From Spirometra erinaceieuropaei (taxonomy: Eukaryota > Platyhelminthes > Cestoda > Diphyllobothriidea > Diphyllobothriidae): a stretch of DNA of 64,000 nt. A program made the translations under genes and the position numbers. The notes beneath the pieces were generated by a model. That model saw only the letters and a list, made by a program, of their open reading frames with translations. It was not told where the DNA came from and made no database searches. The stretch spans positions 197,191 to 261,190 of the forward strand of contig CACRXP010000045.1 of assembly GCA_902702965.1 (NCBI GenBank). The letters run 5' to 3'. Positions within the stretch are counted from its first letter, which is position 1. The number at the start of each line of letters is the position of its first letter. Below, in pieces: positions 1 to 12,127 of the stretch.

Positions 1-2249
1 GATGCTCTATGTGAGTCGACGTCACACAACTTACGGTTGTTCGCAGGCGTACCCAGCATCCGCCTAGCTATCGCTGCCCACGAACGGTTAGATATTTGTC
101 AGAGGGGTTATTTTAAAAACTAATTAGCTGGTTTCCGAACGATCCGTGAATTTGTTGCCACACGCAATGGGTCCGGCGTGCACTGCTTCTATCTTCCCGC
201 ATGTGTGAGGACCATTCGGAAGCAAGTATCGGCCTCAGCACTCGGACGAATCCCCCCCACCAACGTCAGGAATGACAAGTTAAGCGCCGGATACGCCAAA
301 CGACTTCTTCTTTCCCTCAGTATGTACTAACGGAGTCCGCATAAAGTGCAAGAAAACATATATCAGACAGGTTGCTGGCTGTTGACTAGGATTAACTGCC
401 TCCGAAATGAGGCAGTAATTTCACTCCCAGTTGGCATGCATGGTAAAATGCCATACCGGCACGGGACATGACTGGCGGACAGGGGCTGTGCTGTCGACCA
501 GTCATGCTTCTAACCATGCAGGGTAAGAGGGCTCGTTTCAGGTCTACCAGATAGCGAGTGAAAGAACCAACGACTGAACACTTTTATGCATCCAAACAAA
601 CGGAATTCTTCGACGAAAACATCGCGACGTCGAGGTCTAGCGTCCTCTATCTCTTACGTCTGTTTCAGATACTTTAATGGTGTTGGCGGAGGACTGTCCG
701 CCCCCGGACTGATGGTTGGCGTAAATGTCAAAGTGAAGTGATGGAAGCGCCCACTCCCCCTTAGATCGGAGTCGCAAAATCCACTGAATTACGTCAGGTA
801 GGTCTTCGACCACGTGATTCAACCTGTCTTGTTTCCTGAAGCCCGTTCTGGCTGTCCTTTCACAGCCAACAGTTTGCGGGCACGTAGTGACAAATACCAT
901 TGGATGACGTCATTAATGTACGTAATATTACGCAGCACGTTGACCGCTACCTGTTTCAACATTCTATAAGTCTACAAACGCAGTTTGGAGACCGCCGGTG
1001 ACTGAAATTCAACCGTTTTTTTCACTAGCCATTTAGTCCTTTGTACTTACTTCGACACTGGTTGTTCTATCCAATCGTAGTTATTTTAGTATAATACCGA
1101 AAGAAAGCAAACTCTGGAGATAGAGAGGCCCAAAAAGAACTATAAGTATTAGCAGAATACCGACAATATTGAGGGTATCTCAGGGCCTTCAAGACGATTT
1201 AATTATGATCGCAAAATTCTGCGATTTAATATCGCATTAATTCTATTAAGAGAACGACTCGCGTCCAGGGAAGAATTAGGCAGAACAGATTGCGTTCATC
1301 GTGAAGAACAACATAACTTCAGCTTGTTTCTACGAAATGAAAAGGCCGTGGTGCTAATCAGCTAGTAGACCAAACGTGCGGTAAAGTAACTGCCGCCAAA
1401 ATGTTTTACGCCAGCAAAGTTAAAGAAGATGGCTGGCATAGCGTACTCTTATCTGACAGGGTCATTTGTCGTGGCATTGATGAAGGTCAGTAATGACCAA
1501 TCTGAAATCCGTAATCTATGCGCCACACGACACTGATAAATCTGAGCTCCACTCTTCGCAGAGTGAAGCCACCTTCCAAGATATGGCTAATTCGGAGACC
1601 GCCTCAAGATCAAAGGAGGCGTTAATGTGATTTGTCAGCGGGTGTGATGATGTGTGGCATAAAAGGTTGGCGCGGTATTTAAAAAAATAGACAAAAAGCA
1701 ACTTTCAAAAATGACGGATTTTGAACAAACCGCCACCGGCAAGTTTACATTTAGTCAGGAAGCCGAGGAAATTTTAACCTAAAGGAACGGCGAATAATAA
1801 GTAATGTTTGCAAATACACGAAATTGTGGTCTACATGTTGGAGTTGCCAGCTACGAGGAGACCCACAACCTACTGTTACCTTTTTTAGTAAATGATTTTT
1901 TTATTTCCTTCAAAAAGAAATTGCCAATAAGACAGGTGAGGAAGAATTTGATTGCAATAGACAGTCTGCGAATATTACTTCGTCACGGAAGGACCATTAA
2001 AACGAGCGGAACACTTAGCTTAAGATGAATAGCCTGCCTTCCACAAAGTCAGACTCCCGGACTTAAGAAAACAGTAAACCCTCCAATGATATTGTCCGTT
2101 AGAGGTTGAGCCTTTCAGAGCACATGTGCTTGTTTGGGGATTTTAAGGAGGCTTTCGAAAATAAAGTGATAATTGGTTTCTTCCAAGAGTTTGGATAAAT
2201 GAAGCCCGAGAATTACGCGCACACCCAGAAATCTGCCTAAGTTGGTTAG
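1..2249. other. no gene recognised
   Basis: Apart from the nested hairpin at 437-520, I recognise nothing here. The ORFs are under 90 codons, show no family motif and read as chance ORFs. Base composition is mixed, without long low-complexity tracts. Confidence 0.5.
437..520. repeat. nested inverted repeat (hairpin)
   Basis: An inner pair CATGACTGG (467-475) and CCAGTCATG (498-506) lies inside an outer pair TGCATGGT (437-444) and ACCATGCA (513-520). Together they could fold into one two-part hairpin. No coding context is seen, and its role is unknown. Confidence 0.5.
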
Positions 2250-2291
2250 AGAGTCAGTTGGCGAACATATGTTTCCTATAACTCATTATCT
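2250..2291 (-). repeat. inverted PLE-A tail fragment
   Basis: This stretch is the reverse complement of 2917-2958, with a 25-bp perfect core (AACATATGTTCGCC within it). The other copy is the ribozyme-like 3' tail of the adjoining PLE-A remnant, so this is an inverted tail piece abutting the 5' end of that copy. It matches the inverted junctions seen for the PLE-D and PLE-B copies. Confidence 0.75.
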
Positions 2292-2700
2292 ACTACGGTT
2301 GGGGGGCAAAGATCGGCTGCCGTTACAGGCCACGTCCATGTGTATTTTTTCATTCACCTGCTCCTGTGGAGCGAGATATATTAGCTGTACAAGGAGATGT
2401 CTAGAAAAAAAAGAATACGCGAACACGCCTGCCTGACTAGGTAGAGGTGAAAATCGATCGATTTCGAGTTCAATTCTCGCACATCTAATCGATACTAACC
2501 ATCAAGCCAACGCTAAAGAAGCCTTGAAAGTTATCTACCGGACACCGGCACACTACTCTAAAGGCCTGCGTAAACGGGTGCTAGCCCGAGCCGAAGCAGT
2601 GGCCATTTGACTAGCGAACCCAACACTCTGTTGTCAGCAGACGTTGACACAGTCTGTCTGCCCTGGCCGATTCCAAACAGTCATCGCACGCCGTCCCAAC
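2292..2700 (+). pseudogene. Penelope-like element A, GIY-YIG endonuclease remnant
   Basis: This is the 3' coding end of a PLE polyprotein: the C-terminal endonuclease that follows the reverse transcriptase and nicks target DNA. The frame reads GGKDRLPLQATSMCIFSFTC, then CSCGARYIS, the family A form of the GIY-YIG block. A length change in an A-run near 2404-2412 breaks the frame just after this block, and the homology continues in another frame to the CLPWPIPN end near 2680. A TGA at 2608-2610 stands where relatives have Arg. Everything upstream of the RT C-terminus is missing. The inverted repeats at 2250 and 2917 bracket it. It is non-functional. Confidence 0.85.
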
Positions 2701-2915
2701 GCCCTGAGAGCACTCACACGCACTCACAGCTCTTACAATCTAACCGGAACCCCTCTTCTTCCCTCCGTCCTACCCCAACTCCAAAGTCCTCAACACGCTG
2801 ACTCCGTCATACGGGTGGCGTGGGAACCTGGAGTCCGATGAACCCTGTCCCTGCGACGCATATATATATCCTGTCTTCAGTTAGAATGATCATTACCCAT
2901 GTAAATGTATCGACC

Positions 2916-2947
2916 GGATGATGAGTTACCGAAAACATATGTTCGCC
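2916..2947 (+). ncRNA. hammerhead-like core in PLE-A 3' tail
   Basis: GATGATGAG, then a short loop, then CCGAAAAC and a TGTTCGCC end. It aligns with the tails at 56487-56516 and 62670-62700, where the start is CTGACGA or CTGATGA. PLEs as a class are known to carry hammerhead ribozymes. This copy has GATGATGA rather than CTGATGA and is probably inactive. The assignment is by motif only, without folding. Confidence 0.4.
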
Positions 2948-2960
2948 AACTGACTCTTCA

Positions 2961-4912
2961 ATTAAAAAATATATAATTACCCAGAAGAAATTCGGTTAAT
3001 TTAAAAGAAAGAACGCGAAGGAAATGTGATAGAAAGAAGTAGGGAGTTCTTTATAAGAAAAACCGTTAACTTTTAGCGGCAAAGAGTAATTCCGAGCCCT
3101 TCACAAGAAAGAGGAACAACGACCGGTCTCAGAACCCACCATCATCTACTACGCCCCACTCACAGATTTAGACTACAATCATTCGTTTCTGACCGACCAG
3201 CGTTAAGAATTAAACTTGACGATTACTCCACGGGCTATTCCCTTCACTGATAACATGACTGAGTACTACATATCCGGCCAATTCGACCACAATCACAGAC
3301 TGGCATATAAGGTGTAAGGGCCAAAATGTCTTAGAATTACAGTGTTGCGCCTTGGTATGCCTCTCTTGTGAACCTCCTTTTTGTCGTAATTGATAAGCCA
3401 AAAAGGTTTTCCTGGTTGGTCCTGTAGGAAATCGAAAAGAAAGAATAAAATGCGCGGGAAATTGCATATACTACTTGTGCACGAATGGGAATTTACGCAC
3501 GCGGCTACCTTGAAACGCTCCGGTGTCTGACTAAGGCTACATCACGGCGATTTGAGAGTGCTCAGCTGATTCCGTCTAGTCCCTCTAAGCATATATAAAA
3601 CCGCGATGGATTAAGCCATGCTCTCAGCTTACTAGAATGAACCAAACTCTTAATCTTCACACATTCTTCCCCGACAAAACCCGTCCTACATCCCGGTAAA
3701 ATTGTTAAGCAATAAAGGCATTTTTCAAAAATTATAATATTACATAGATAGACCACTTCGTCTCGAAACAGCTAACGAATGTCTAGCCAAAATGATAGTG
3801 CAAACAACCATTCCGGTTAATGCTGACGTTCGCGGACAAAGCCTGAGTACTGGGCGGAAATAGTCGCCTTTGATATGTCCTGAGGATACAGATTGAATTC
3901 AAGTTCAAGTTTTCAGTGTCCGAGCACCCTACACTGCGCTAAGACTGGCAGATTGTGGCAAAGAGCCAATAGGGCGAACCTCCGCGTTAACTGGTTTTGC
4001 CAGTACTACGTATCGAGAATTAACCGGTAGCCCCAATGCGACTACCTGCGGCTGTACAGCTTTAATGCGAAACGAAAATGCTCCATTTCGCCACCCATTT
4101 AGAATACCCCAATGAAATTTACTCTCATTAGAAGTTGTCTGTTCCCGTCGAAATTCGATTTAGTATGTGTGCGTGTGTGTGTACCGCATGGGTCTACTGG
4201 ACCACATGCGCGTCTACGAAAACCCGCGGTGGCCAACCATCGGCTGCACCGCACCATCACATCCTCCATCACCAGCATCTCACCGCACATCGACATCACC
4301 CACAGCAAGCGCCCAACCGCCACCTCCCACGCATGTGGGAAGAGTGTGTCTCGGTTCCTTCACCATGCGACTCTCTTGCTGCATATGTGACTGGAGTCTG
4401 AGACGAAGACGGTGTGTCGATCACCGTGGCTCGGAAGGCAGTCGACTGACGCCCCAACTCAGTTCACGCAGACTGCCCAGTTGTGTGTGTGTTGCCTGGA
4501 GTGGCGGACTGGTGGGCTGAGGGCCAGGCCATTACGGTCCCTTCTCAAGCGATCGGTGACACTCTTATGCATGTAAGGGGAGTTTTTATGTTTGTGTGTC
4601 TGTTTTATTGGTAGTGCCTCTCAGTCGACGACTGTTTGGCTATCCAACCTTGAAGTGTGAAGGCCCAATCTAAACGCAGAGCCACGTCTCGCCCTTCTAG
4701 ATCAGAATATCTGAAAGTGTGTGCTATGCTAGTATCAGCAAACCACAGCACTCGCAGCTTTCTGTGCGCTGGTTGTTCCCTGACACCTGGTTCCCTGCCG
4801 GTTGATACGCTTGCGCTCCCGCGGGCTGTACAGGTTGTGAGCATGGCTGCGCAGTCATCACTCTCGTACTTCAGACCCCTGTTGGGGTGTTTTTATTGTT
4901 AGTGAAAAATCC
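2961..4912. other. no gene recognised; GT/CA-rich and GC-richer patch
   Basis: From 2961 to 4100 I recognise nothing. From about 4160 the sequence becomes GC-richer and CA/GT-biased, with GT repeats at 4164-4182. It opens several overlapping short ORFs rich in His, Pro, Ser and Thr (4112-4520, + strand). These look like a compositional effect, not a protein. It may be an unrecognised old repeat. Confidence 0.4.
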
Positions 4913-5148
4913 TGGTCAAGTGTATTTTGCGGATCAAGGGATGTGGTGGCACGCCTAGGTTCGGGTCCGACTGTGTCAGCCACCTGCGCCCTCCTTCGCC
5001 TCCGGTCTTCATGACTCTGTCTTGCCACCGGGTCCAGGTGGGGAACGGGGAAGAGGGAGTGCGGTAGATGCTGTGCAAATCCACTATCACGCACAAGTGA
5101 CCGTGCCTGCTGCACCTTGCTGTGCTGCGCACGCTGGACATCGTCAGA
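4913..5148 (-). mobile_element. LTR-like repeat R (copy 1)
   Basis: Read on the minus strand this begins GACGATGTCC, passes through CACGGTCACTTGTG and GGATTTGCACAGCATCTAC, and ends in a GACCGGAGGCG...AGGGCGCAGG block. The same order of blocks occurs at 54527-54760, just 3' of a Ty3/Gypsy integrase end, and at 59519-59710. I infer a solo LTR or LTR fragment of that element. A short TG-rich microsatellite follows at 5168-5191. Confidence 0.55.
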
Positions 5149-5167
5149 ATCGAGGGTCGAACTGTCA

Positions 5168-5191
5168 TTGTATGTGTGTGTATGTGTGTGC
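5168..5191. repeat. TG-rich microsatellite
   Basis: TATGTGTGTGTATGTGTGTG type tract, beside the LTR-like repeat. Confidence 0.8.
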
Positions 5192-5556
5192 AGTAGTTCC
5201 TTTGGAAAGAGTGTTCTACTTATATGTTCAAAAGCCAACCGTTTCGGATCTAATGCTCCGGTAGGCCAAAAAGTACGATTCAGTATTAATATTCAAGGAC
5301 TCTAAGTGGGTCAGATGTGACAATTTATGCGCCCATGTCTTCGTCAGTAATGCCTCTCGATCATTAATCGCTCGTTGTTTTGCAACCACCCAGGTGCGAC
5401 CTAGATTTTGCACTCAGAGATAAAGGAGACAGTCCCCTTTCCGTTAATGCAAAAACATCTTATTTAAATGCTTCATTGTAGGTTAGCGCATATTTAATTA
5501 CCTACATACGGATCGTTGGGAGGGCGTTTACCGATCGGGTTATGGGACATTTACCC

Positions 5557-5788
5557 CCTTTGCGCCTTGAAGCTCAATCCATAACCTTCGCAGGCGATCG
5601 CACAGTAACCAGTACTGAGGCAAGAGACAAAGACAAGAAAGACGGAGATAGCCACTTCGGGATCAGTATTTGTCATCATTCAGACCGTACTCAAATCCAG
5701 GCTTAGATGACCGAGGATTCGAACCCGGGTCCTTTTGCCACTGAGCGTTAACAAGTTAATCATTCTACCATTGGGTTAGGGGACAGTT
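5557..5788 (-). mobile_element. tRNA-related SINE-1 copy
   Basis: On the minus strand a tRNA-like head (box A region CCCAATGGTAGAATG, box B GGGTTCGAATCC) is followed by the same body as the SINEs at 16.3-17.0 kb: a TCTTTGTCTTTGTC block, then GCGATCGCCTGCGAAGG and a GGCGCAAAGG end. RNA polymerase III promoter boxes of this kind define tRNA-derived SINEs. This copy is old and diverged. SINEs depend on the RT of another element. Confidence 0.75.
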
Positions 5789-6078
5789 TGCATGTCTATT
5801 AAATTCAAATAACTTCCTTAATAAAGCATGGATCTTTATTTTTATAATTTTTGACACCGACTCCAGAGTCGTCAAACGCAGAGTTAATGTGCAAAATAGT
5901 AAGCACTTTGAACCTCCGTGAAAAAACGATGCGTTTTCGAAGTTGACGCCAACAGACGGTCACTATCAGTTATCGCCCTGTTTAGGTTGGCCGTTAACAC
6001 CCTAAGTCCTTCTCGAATATTCGTGCGCAGCATCCAGTTCGGCAAGTCGACTGACGCACAACTCATCCGAGCGCAGTA

Positions 6079-7063
6079 TAGTAGATATGCTGCCTCATAA
6101 AATGTTAACCGATATCGTGAGATGCGTTTTCAGTCCAAGAAGAACATATAAGTAGCGTTGTCTTGTTAATTATCGTATGGCATAACGCCAAGATACTCCA
6201 ATCATTCCAGGATGCCGGCTTCCGAATGAACTCCTTGTCGGCCGATTGCATAAGCTACATTCGGTAAGAAATGACTGCTTTGGAAGCATGAATTTTTCTT
6301 TTAATTAAAGATGCTCCCATAAATTCAAATATATTTTACAGAAAACATACACAAAAATACTCGTTATTTTATTCACTTGATAGAAGCTTACGTATCTTTA
6401 CATTTCTTACTTGGAGAAGGTGTATCTTTCGGTTTTGAAAAATTCTTTAAATATGAAAATTTTGAAAACAGTGCAATTTTCAGTCCTACGGCATAGCATC
6501 ATCACATTTGTCAACGCTTCTTATAGAGTGGTTAAAGTTGTCCACATACGTTGCACAGTTGTATGAGCCCTATATGTCCTTTTAATAATAGCATATAGAA
6601 ATTAATGATTTTCCCAGTACGAAAAGTATGCAGCTTGTAGTTCAGAAACCCTGAATGCAAGCACAACGGTGGGTCAGGTTCACAATTATTCAGGAATTGA
6701 GAAAGTTTTCCATTAAAACGGAAAGATGCTCTTTCTTGAAGTATAAAACGTGAAGAATACGTAAATTACTACCCAATTATTAAAAGAACGCATATTTTAT
6801 GCATATTTTTTGCCAGATATATTTGAATTTATAAGGCTATCAAAGATCAATGGGAGGAATTCATGCAACTTTGGCAGCTAGTTTTTACTGTCGGCGATCA
6901 ATAAGTAACTTGTTCTAAAGCTGGCATCTGGACGTGACTGAAATATCTTAACATTAAGAGACGGGATGATTAGTATGAAAACCTTACTCTAGTAGTCTTT
7001 TTTTCGAATTAAAAATTCATCTTAGAATTTCAATCACACTTTCCCAAAATAGCATATCTATTG
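6079..7063. mobile_element. MITE-1 foldback element, copy 1
   Basis: The left end is TAGTAGATATGCTGCCTCAT and the right end is its approximate reverse complement (AGCATATCTATTG). The two halves are inverted copies of each other for about 370 bp around a unique centre. The length of 985 bp agrees with the 993-995 bp of the best copies. It is diverged, and the centre lies in the same orientation as the 10.6 kb copy. There is no ORF, so it is non-autonomous. Confidence 0.8.
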
Positions 7064-7721
7064 AGTCCGTGCTGTCAGTATTGTAGATTATATAGTATTT
7101 GCAGACCACTTCTTCCTTATCCAAAACGCCAACTTCATCCTTACCGTGTACACAGTGAGTGTCTAGTGTATTCACAGGTTCGAGCGTCACTTGCATTTAG
7201 AGTTTTCTTGGATAAATTTTTGGACAAATTTTTAATGCAAAGAAAATATCCTGTATGTGGCTCTGGACACCTGGTTGGAACCTAGTTTAAGCCCTTTTAA
7301 ACTGACTGCCTCATGTATGGGTGTACAAAATTGTTTAGGTGTCCACGCGTGTTTAAAACATTAAACGTTTTCACATTTTTTTGCACATCTGGTGACGACC
7401 TGCGCAATCGACATCGAAAGCGCAAGAAATAACCATGATTACTCTTTCCAAAATACTTATGTGGCATCAAATTGCCTTTCCTAGTATGCGCATCTTTCAG
7501 TATATATAGTCAATGTTCCCGATCACAACTGACAGAAAAAACTGGCGGGGGCGTTTGACTACATGCCAATCAAGGACAAAAGGGACAGGCTTCGAACCTC
7601 ATATCCTGTTGATCTGGGAGGTGGGTGTGGTTAACTGAAAACGGCTACTGTAGCCTCCTTTTTCCTTGTCTAAACTTTCTCCTGTGCAGGCATATATGCA
7701 TACTTGGTGGTTTAAGAATGA
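7064..7721. other. no gene recognised
   Basis: Spacer between two MITE-1 copies. There are only short ORFs without motifs, including one of 74 codons at 7061-7285. Confidence 0.5.
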
Positions 7722-9282
7722 AAGTAAATGTGCTATCTCATGAAATGCTGATTGAAATTTGAAATATGACCTTGATTTTAAAACGTCAATAAGGCAGGGT
7801 TATAACGGTAATTATTGTGTGGCATAACCATAATTTATTTTATTCATGCCAGGATGTCTGTGTGGAATGAGATATTTCGACTTTCTTTAAAAACCACAAT
7901 TTATAAAGAATAAGTAATTACATAGCGTAAGTTTTCCCATTGGTTTCCTATACCCTTATAAATTGAATTGTATTGTATAAAAAACATACACAAAAATGCT
8001 TTTTCTTGTGTTCAGCTGGTAGTAACCTGCATCCTCTTCAAATCGTCTACCTGAAGAAAGGGTACCATTTGGTTTTAAATGGGCTTCTCAATTCCCGGAT
8101 AATTATTTATCCCGCCTGCTGTTAAACCCGCATTCAGTTTCCAAACTACATGCTGTATGCAGACCGTCAAAGGAATATCACTCATTTCTCTATACTCTAG
8201 GAAAACGTCACACAGCACTCATAGAATAGCACAATGCACATGGACCAGGTGGCGCATTTTATAAAATAACATTAAATTGAAGCAATGTTTTCCCGGAATA
8301 AATATGAATAAGGCGAAGGCGACAAAGCATGCAGTATTTACTGACGTCAGTTCCAATTCAGAGAAAACGGAACTTCGTTTTGTGCCTGGTCAACAGCGCC
8401 ACCAGAATCTGCCCCTCAGATACGATCGATGACGAGCTTACTTTCCTAAAGAACGTTTTTCTTGCAAACGGGTATCCGGAGGAATTCATCGATAAATATC
8501 GTCATCCCAGACAAGAAACTCTTGCAGAAATATATGTACCTAAAAAGTCAGTGACCATTTGCCTCCCCTTCAAGGGTGATAACGTGTCAAACGTGATCAA
8601 GCGACGACTTCGGTGCACAATCGAAAGGACGTATGCCGCCTCTAAATTGTTTTTCATAAGCACCACAACGGCCATCCCAGTTAGACCAGCTAAATACATT
8701 TTGCCTATGCACGCCACATCAAACTGTATTTGTGAGTTTACATGTAGTTGAGGATGCAAGTACATTGGGCGCACGCAAAGACAGTTGGCAGCTCGGTCAG
8801 CTGAACACATGCCGAAGTGGATGCTTAAGGCGGAAAATAAGGTACCCAGGAGCTCAATCACAAAGCATCTAGTGGACACGGGCCATATGGTGGACCCAAT
8901 GGTTGCATTCAAGGTCCTGTTTCGGACGACGACCGGGCGTCTCTTGCGCTTTGCAAAGGCCGCTGCAATACGGAGGAGGAAACCAGAACTCTGTAAGCAG
9001 TTGGACCACGTGATAAACCTGGCACTATCATGGTAAGGATCGATTATGGACGAAACCCTGTTCCCATATGCATTCTGCCAAGATAGTCACATTTTACGCA
9101 GTAGAGGTTTTTTGAGACGACTGAAAATAATCTTATTCAAAAGGCGGTATCCTGGGAGACCGAAATATCTTAGGTTTTGGCTGCAAGACAGTCAGTATCA
9201 CAACCTTACTTAAGTAATCTTTTCAAATCGAAAGCATAGTTCAGAATTTCGAATGACGCTTAATAAGTTAACGTATCTACTT
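7722..9282. mobile_element. MITE-1, copy 2, split by a PLE
   Basis: The left half starts AAAGTAAATGTGCTATCTC (7722). The right half resumes near 9070 and ends TTAACGTATCTACTT (9282). The arms align with the other MITE-1 copies, but a PLE-A fragment of about 740 bp sits in the right part of the centre. The MITE is therefore older than this PLE insertion. Confidence 0.75.
8320..9036 (+). pseudogene. Penelope-like element A, RT C-terminus plus GIY-YIG endonuclease
   Basis: One reading frame runs from the thumb-side end of the RT (RKRNFVLCLVNSATRICPSD, then FLANGYPEEFIDKY) through a linker to a GIY-YIG domain (CEFTC, then KYIGRTQRQL, SAEHMPKW, ITKHLVDTGH) and stops at 9036. It is interrupted by a single TGA at 8749-8751, exactly where relatives have the second Cys of the CSC-G motif ahead of YIG. 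The catalytic RT core is missing by 5' truncation. With only one in-frame stop it is one of the better-preserved coding pieces here. It lies inside a MITE-1 copy. Confidence 0.88.
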
Positions 9283-10606
9283 ATAATGTGCCCTAAAGAA
9301 GTGTCTGTGCCCCGTTGTGCGCTTTAATCCCGAACTCGGGTGTCGACAAGTGTGGAAGTCGCTTGTACCTGCTGGCAGAATGTCTGTTTCTCGACAATAA
9401 CCTTCATGTGGACTGAACGTGCATCTCTTAGCATTGGGCATATCCTGTCTTGAAACTGGCGCAAGACGCTAGTGCGAAGAAATCCATCCACACTGTGAAT
9501 ACCCTGGTGATATGCGAAAGTTAGGTATGACCTGCTAGACCCTAACAGAAACTAATAACTTATGAGCAATTTGTGCCTACAATAAGAACTTCCAAGCGGT
9601 TTTCGAGCAGTCCTAAATGACAGTCCGCAGTACCAGGTATCTGCAGGCCGACCTCACTCTCTCTCTGTATATCCCGGGCTTGTCGCCTGTTATTGAGCAC
9701 AGCTAAAACTTTTATGCCAGTGCGAAGTAAGTAGCGACGCTCCTAACGAAGTAGAACTGCTCATATCCAAGGCAAGACAAGCCAACAGTGGTTGGATCCC
9801 GAATCGTTGATGAGAAGTCATTTGATCGATGTACTGCTTCAACGACATCTGTATACAGAGTCCGCGCAGTCACTTCCAGACCTGCGGTACTGGTCGTTGA
9901 TTGTCTCTGTCATTGCAGTCACCTCTGACGATAAACTCCTGCATGAGTTCGAAAGGTCAAAAAATTTAAAAAAAAACATTCCAGTGCCGGCTGAACATAC
10001 CCCGACGACGTCTCCCAAACCACACTCCTTTCCAACCAAAAAAGGCGACGCAGTCGGAGCTCTATAAGGTAAGGAGTACCAGTCCGGTAGTTTGCATTTC
10101 AGTTTGTTTAACCTTTGCCGGCAACATTCCTGGGCTTTCTGTCGTTCCTTGCTATGCAACCGCCTCCAAGATCTTCCTAGAGCTTCGGAAATGTCACTTT
10201 TAGATTAATAACACTGTCATATGAGCCTGCACACTAATAGAACACACAGAACGCTAACAATGGACAGGTTATAATCCAATAGTGATATTTATTATATAGG
10301 TCGTTGGAAGCTGGAAAGCCGCGTGAGCGAAAACATGTCCAGATTTCCTTTTCCCCTGATCTGACATTATTTCAGTCATATGTGTAAAGACGTCTCCTGC
10401 CGTTGTCACCTATTTTCTGCATTCGAGCAATTTAAAGTCCGAAGCCCATGAGCGGATCACACGACTCCATGTGACATTTCGCGTTTTTCGGCTGCATAGG
10501 TCCACTATTCCAAGTAGTCCGGCGTCGAGAAGGAATCTTATCGCAATAATCTCAGTTCGGCAACACAGGCTGACCGTTGCGAACGATGACACCCATGTCG
10601 TGCCTA
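9283..10606. other. no gene recognised
   Basis: Short overlapping ORFs on both strands (9792-10067 + and 9839-10159 -) show no recognisable domain. The A-run at 9959-9976 is low complexity. No repeat family of this window was recognised here. Confidence 0.45.
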
Positions 10607-10608
10607 TA

Positions 10609-11601
10609 CAGTAGATGTGCTAACTCATGAAATATCGACCAAAATTTCGAAATGCGTTCTCGTTTCGAAAAGATAAATTAAGTAGTGTTGTAAAACTAAT
10701 CATGATGCAGCATAAATCTATAATGATCCAGTTACCCCAGGGTGTCGGCTTTCGAAAGAACTTATTTTCGACTGCATGCAAGATCTATAGTCTGCAAATA
10801 ATGACTACTTAACTAGTATGCAATTTTCTCATTGATTTTCGATGCCCTTGAAAATTCAATTATATTTCACGGAAAACATGCATAAAAATATTCATTTTTT
10901 ACTTATTCGGTATAAAATCACGTCTTCTTCCGATTTCATACACAAAAGAAGAGTATAATTCGGTTTTAAAAAAGTTTCTAATTGTGAGATTTTTTAATAC
11001 CGTTAAATGGCCGCTCATGAAACGTCATGCATCTGCATTTACGAATGTGGCTTGTAAAGTTAACAATATTGCTCAAATCCACTGCTTAATTTTATGAACC
11101 TCATATGGTCTTCTCTTAACACCGTAGAGAAATGCATGGTTTTCCGTACACGGAAAATATACAGCCTGTAGTTTTGAAACCCTGAATGCAAGTGTAACAG
11201 CAGGTCGGGTTCAAAATTATTCGGGAATTAGAAACTTTTTTAAAACCGAATTATACTCTTCTTTTGAGTATGAAATTGGAAGAAGACGTGATTTTCTACC
11301 GAATAAGTAAAAGAATGAATATTGTTATGCATGTTTTCCACGAAATATAATTGCATTTTCAAGGGCATCGAAAATCAATGTGAAAATTGCATACTAGTTA
11401 AGAAGTCATTTTTTGCAGAGTATAGATCTTGCATGCAGCCGAAAATAAGTTGTTTCGAAAGCCGACGCCCTGAGGTAATTGGATCATCATAGATTTGTGC
11501 TGCATCACGATTAGTTTTACAACACTACTTAATTTATCTTTTCAAAACGAGAACGCATTTTGAAATTTTGGTTGACATTTCATGAGTTAGCACATCTACT
11601 G
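10609..11601. mobile_element. MITE-1 foldback element, copy 3 (reference)
   Basis: This is a 993-bp element with ends CAGTAGATGTGCTAACTCAT and its reverse complement, flanked by TA on both sides (10607-10608 and 11602-11603). The arms are near-perfect inverted repeats of about 370 bp around a centre of about 250 bp that is not self-complementary. There is no transposase ORF. A TA target duplication and terminal inverted repeats fit a non-autonomous Tc1/mariner-like or related DNA transposon, but the superfamily cannot be assigned from a MITE alone. Confidence 0.9.
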
Positions 11602-11603
11602 TA

Positions 11604-12127
11604 TGGGGGCTGCAGCTCCGTCGACTAGCGCATCAGATAGATTATAGTGGGCAAACTTGCGCCGGGCCATCCGCACTCTCTTGTCTCTCACAAGCCCTGC
11701 TCTGCGGATAAGGAAGCGCACCGGCGAAATGACTGACAGGGGTGAACAACCCGTCTGCGTGTGGTTCACAGGAGATGGTTTTTATTACAGGAAACAGGCT
11801 AAAGAAAAGTCGACTTGGAGCTCATATGGGTAATAAATGGTATTGAGGCCACAGTTAGAAGAAGCCACTGAGGCCTGGATCGCAACCCTAAGACGGACCG
11901 TGTTAGTTAGTCAGCTGGCAACCTTCCGTGTTAAAAAAGTTTGGAAACAGCAAGTCCGGTTTCTCTTGACGTTAGCAGTAACACTTCCGATTTATTTAAT
12001 TCTCTTTTTAATCAAAAAATAGGAAATGTACAGAAATTGGTATGCAAACGCTTTTGAAGGCATTGTCGTTAATTAAAGTAGAGTTACGCTTTTGTGCCGA
12101 GCAGTACTGTTACCATCTAACAACATA
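11604..12127. other. spacer, no gene recognised
   Basis: Between two MITE-1 copies. A 61-codon ORF at 11837-12022 shows no domain. Confidence 0.5.

Noticed and set aside
4112..4520. Overlapping His/Pro/Ser-rich ORFs on the plus strand
   Set aside because: Three frames are open at once in a CA/GT-biased patch. This is composition, not coding.
10607..11603. MITE-1 as a full DNA transposon gene
   Set aside because: No frame within the element is long or resembles a transposase. The 61-codon frames are arm translations repeated in all copies.
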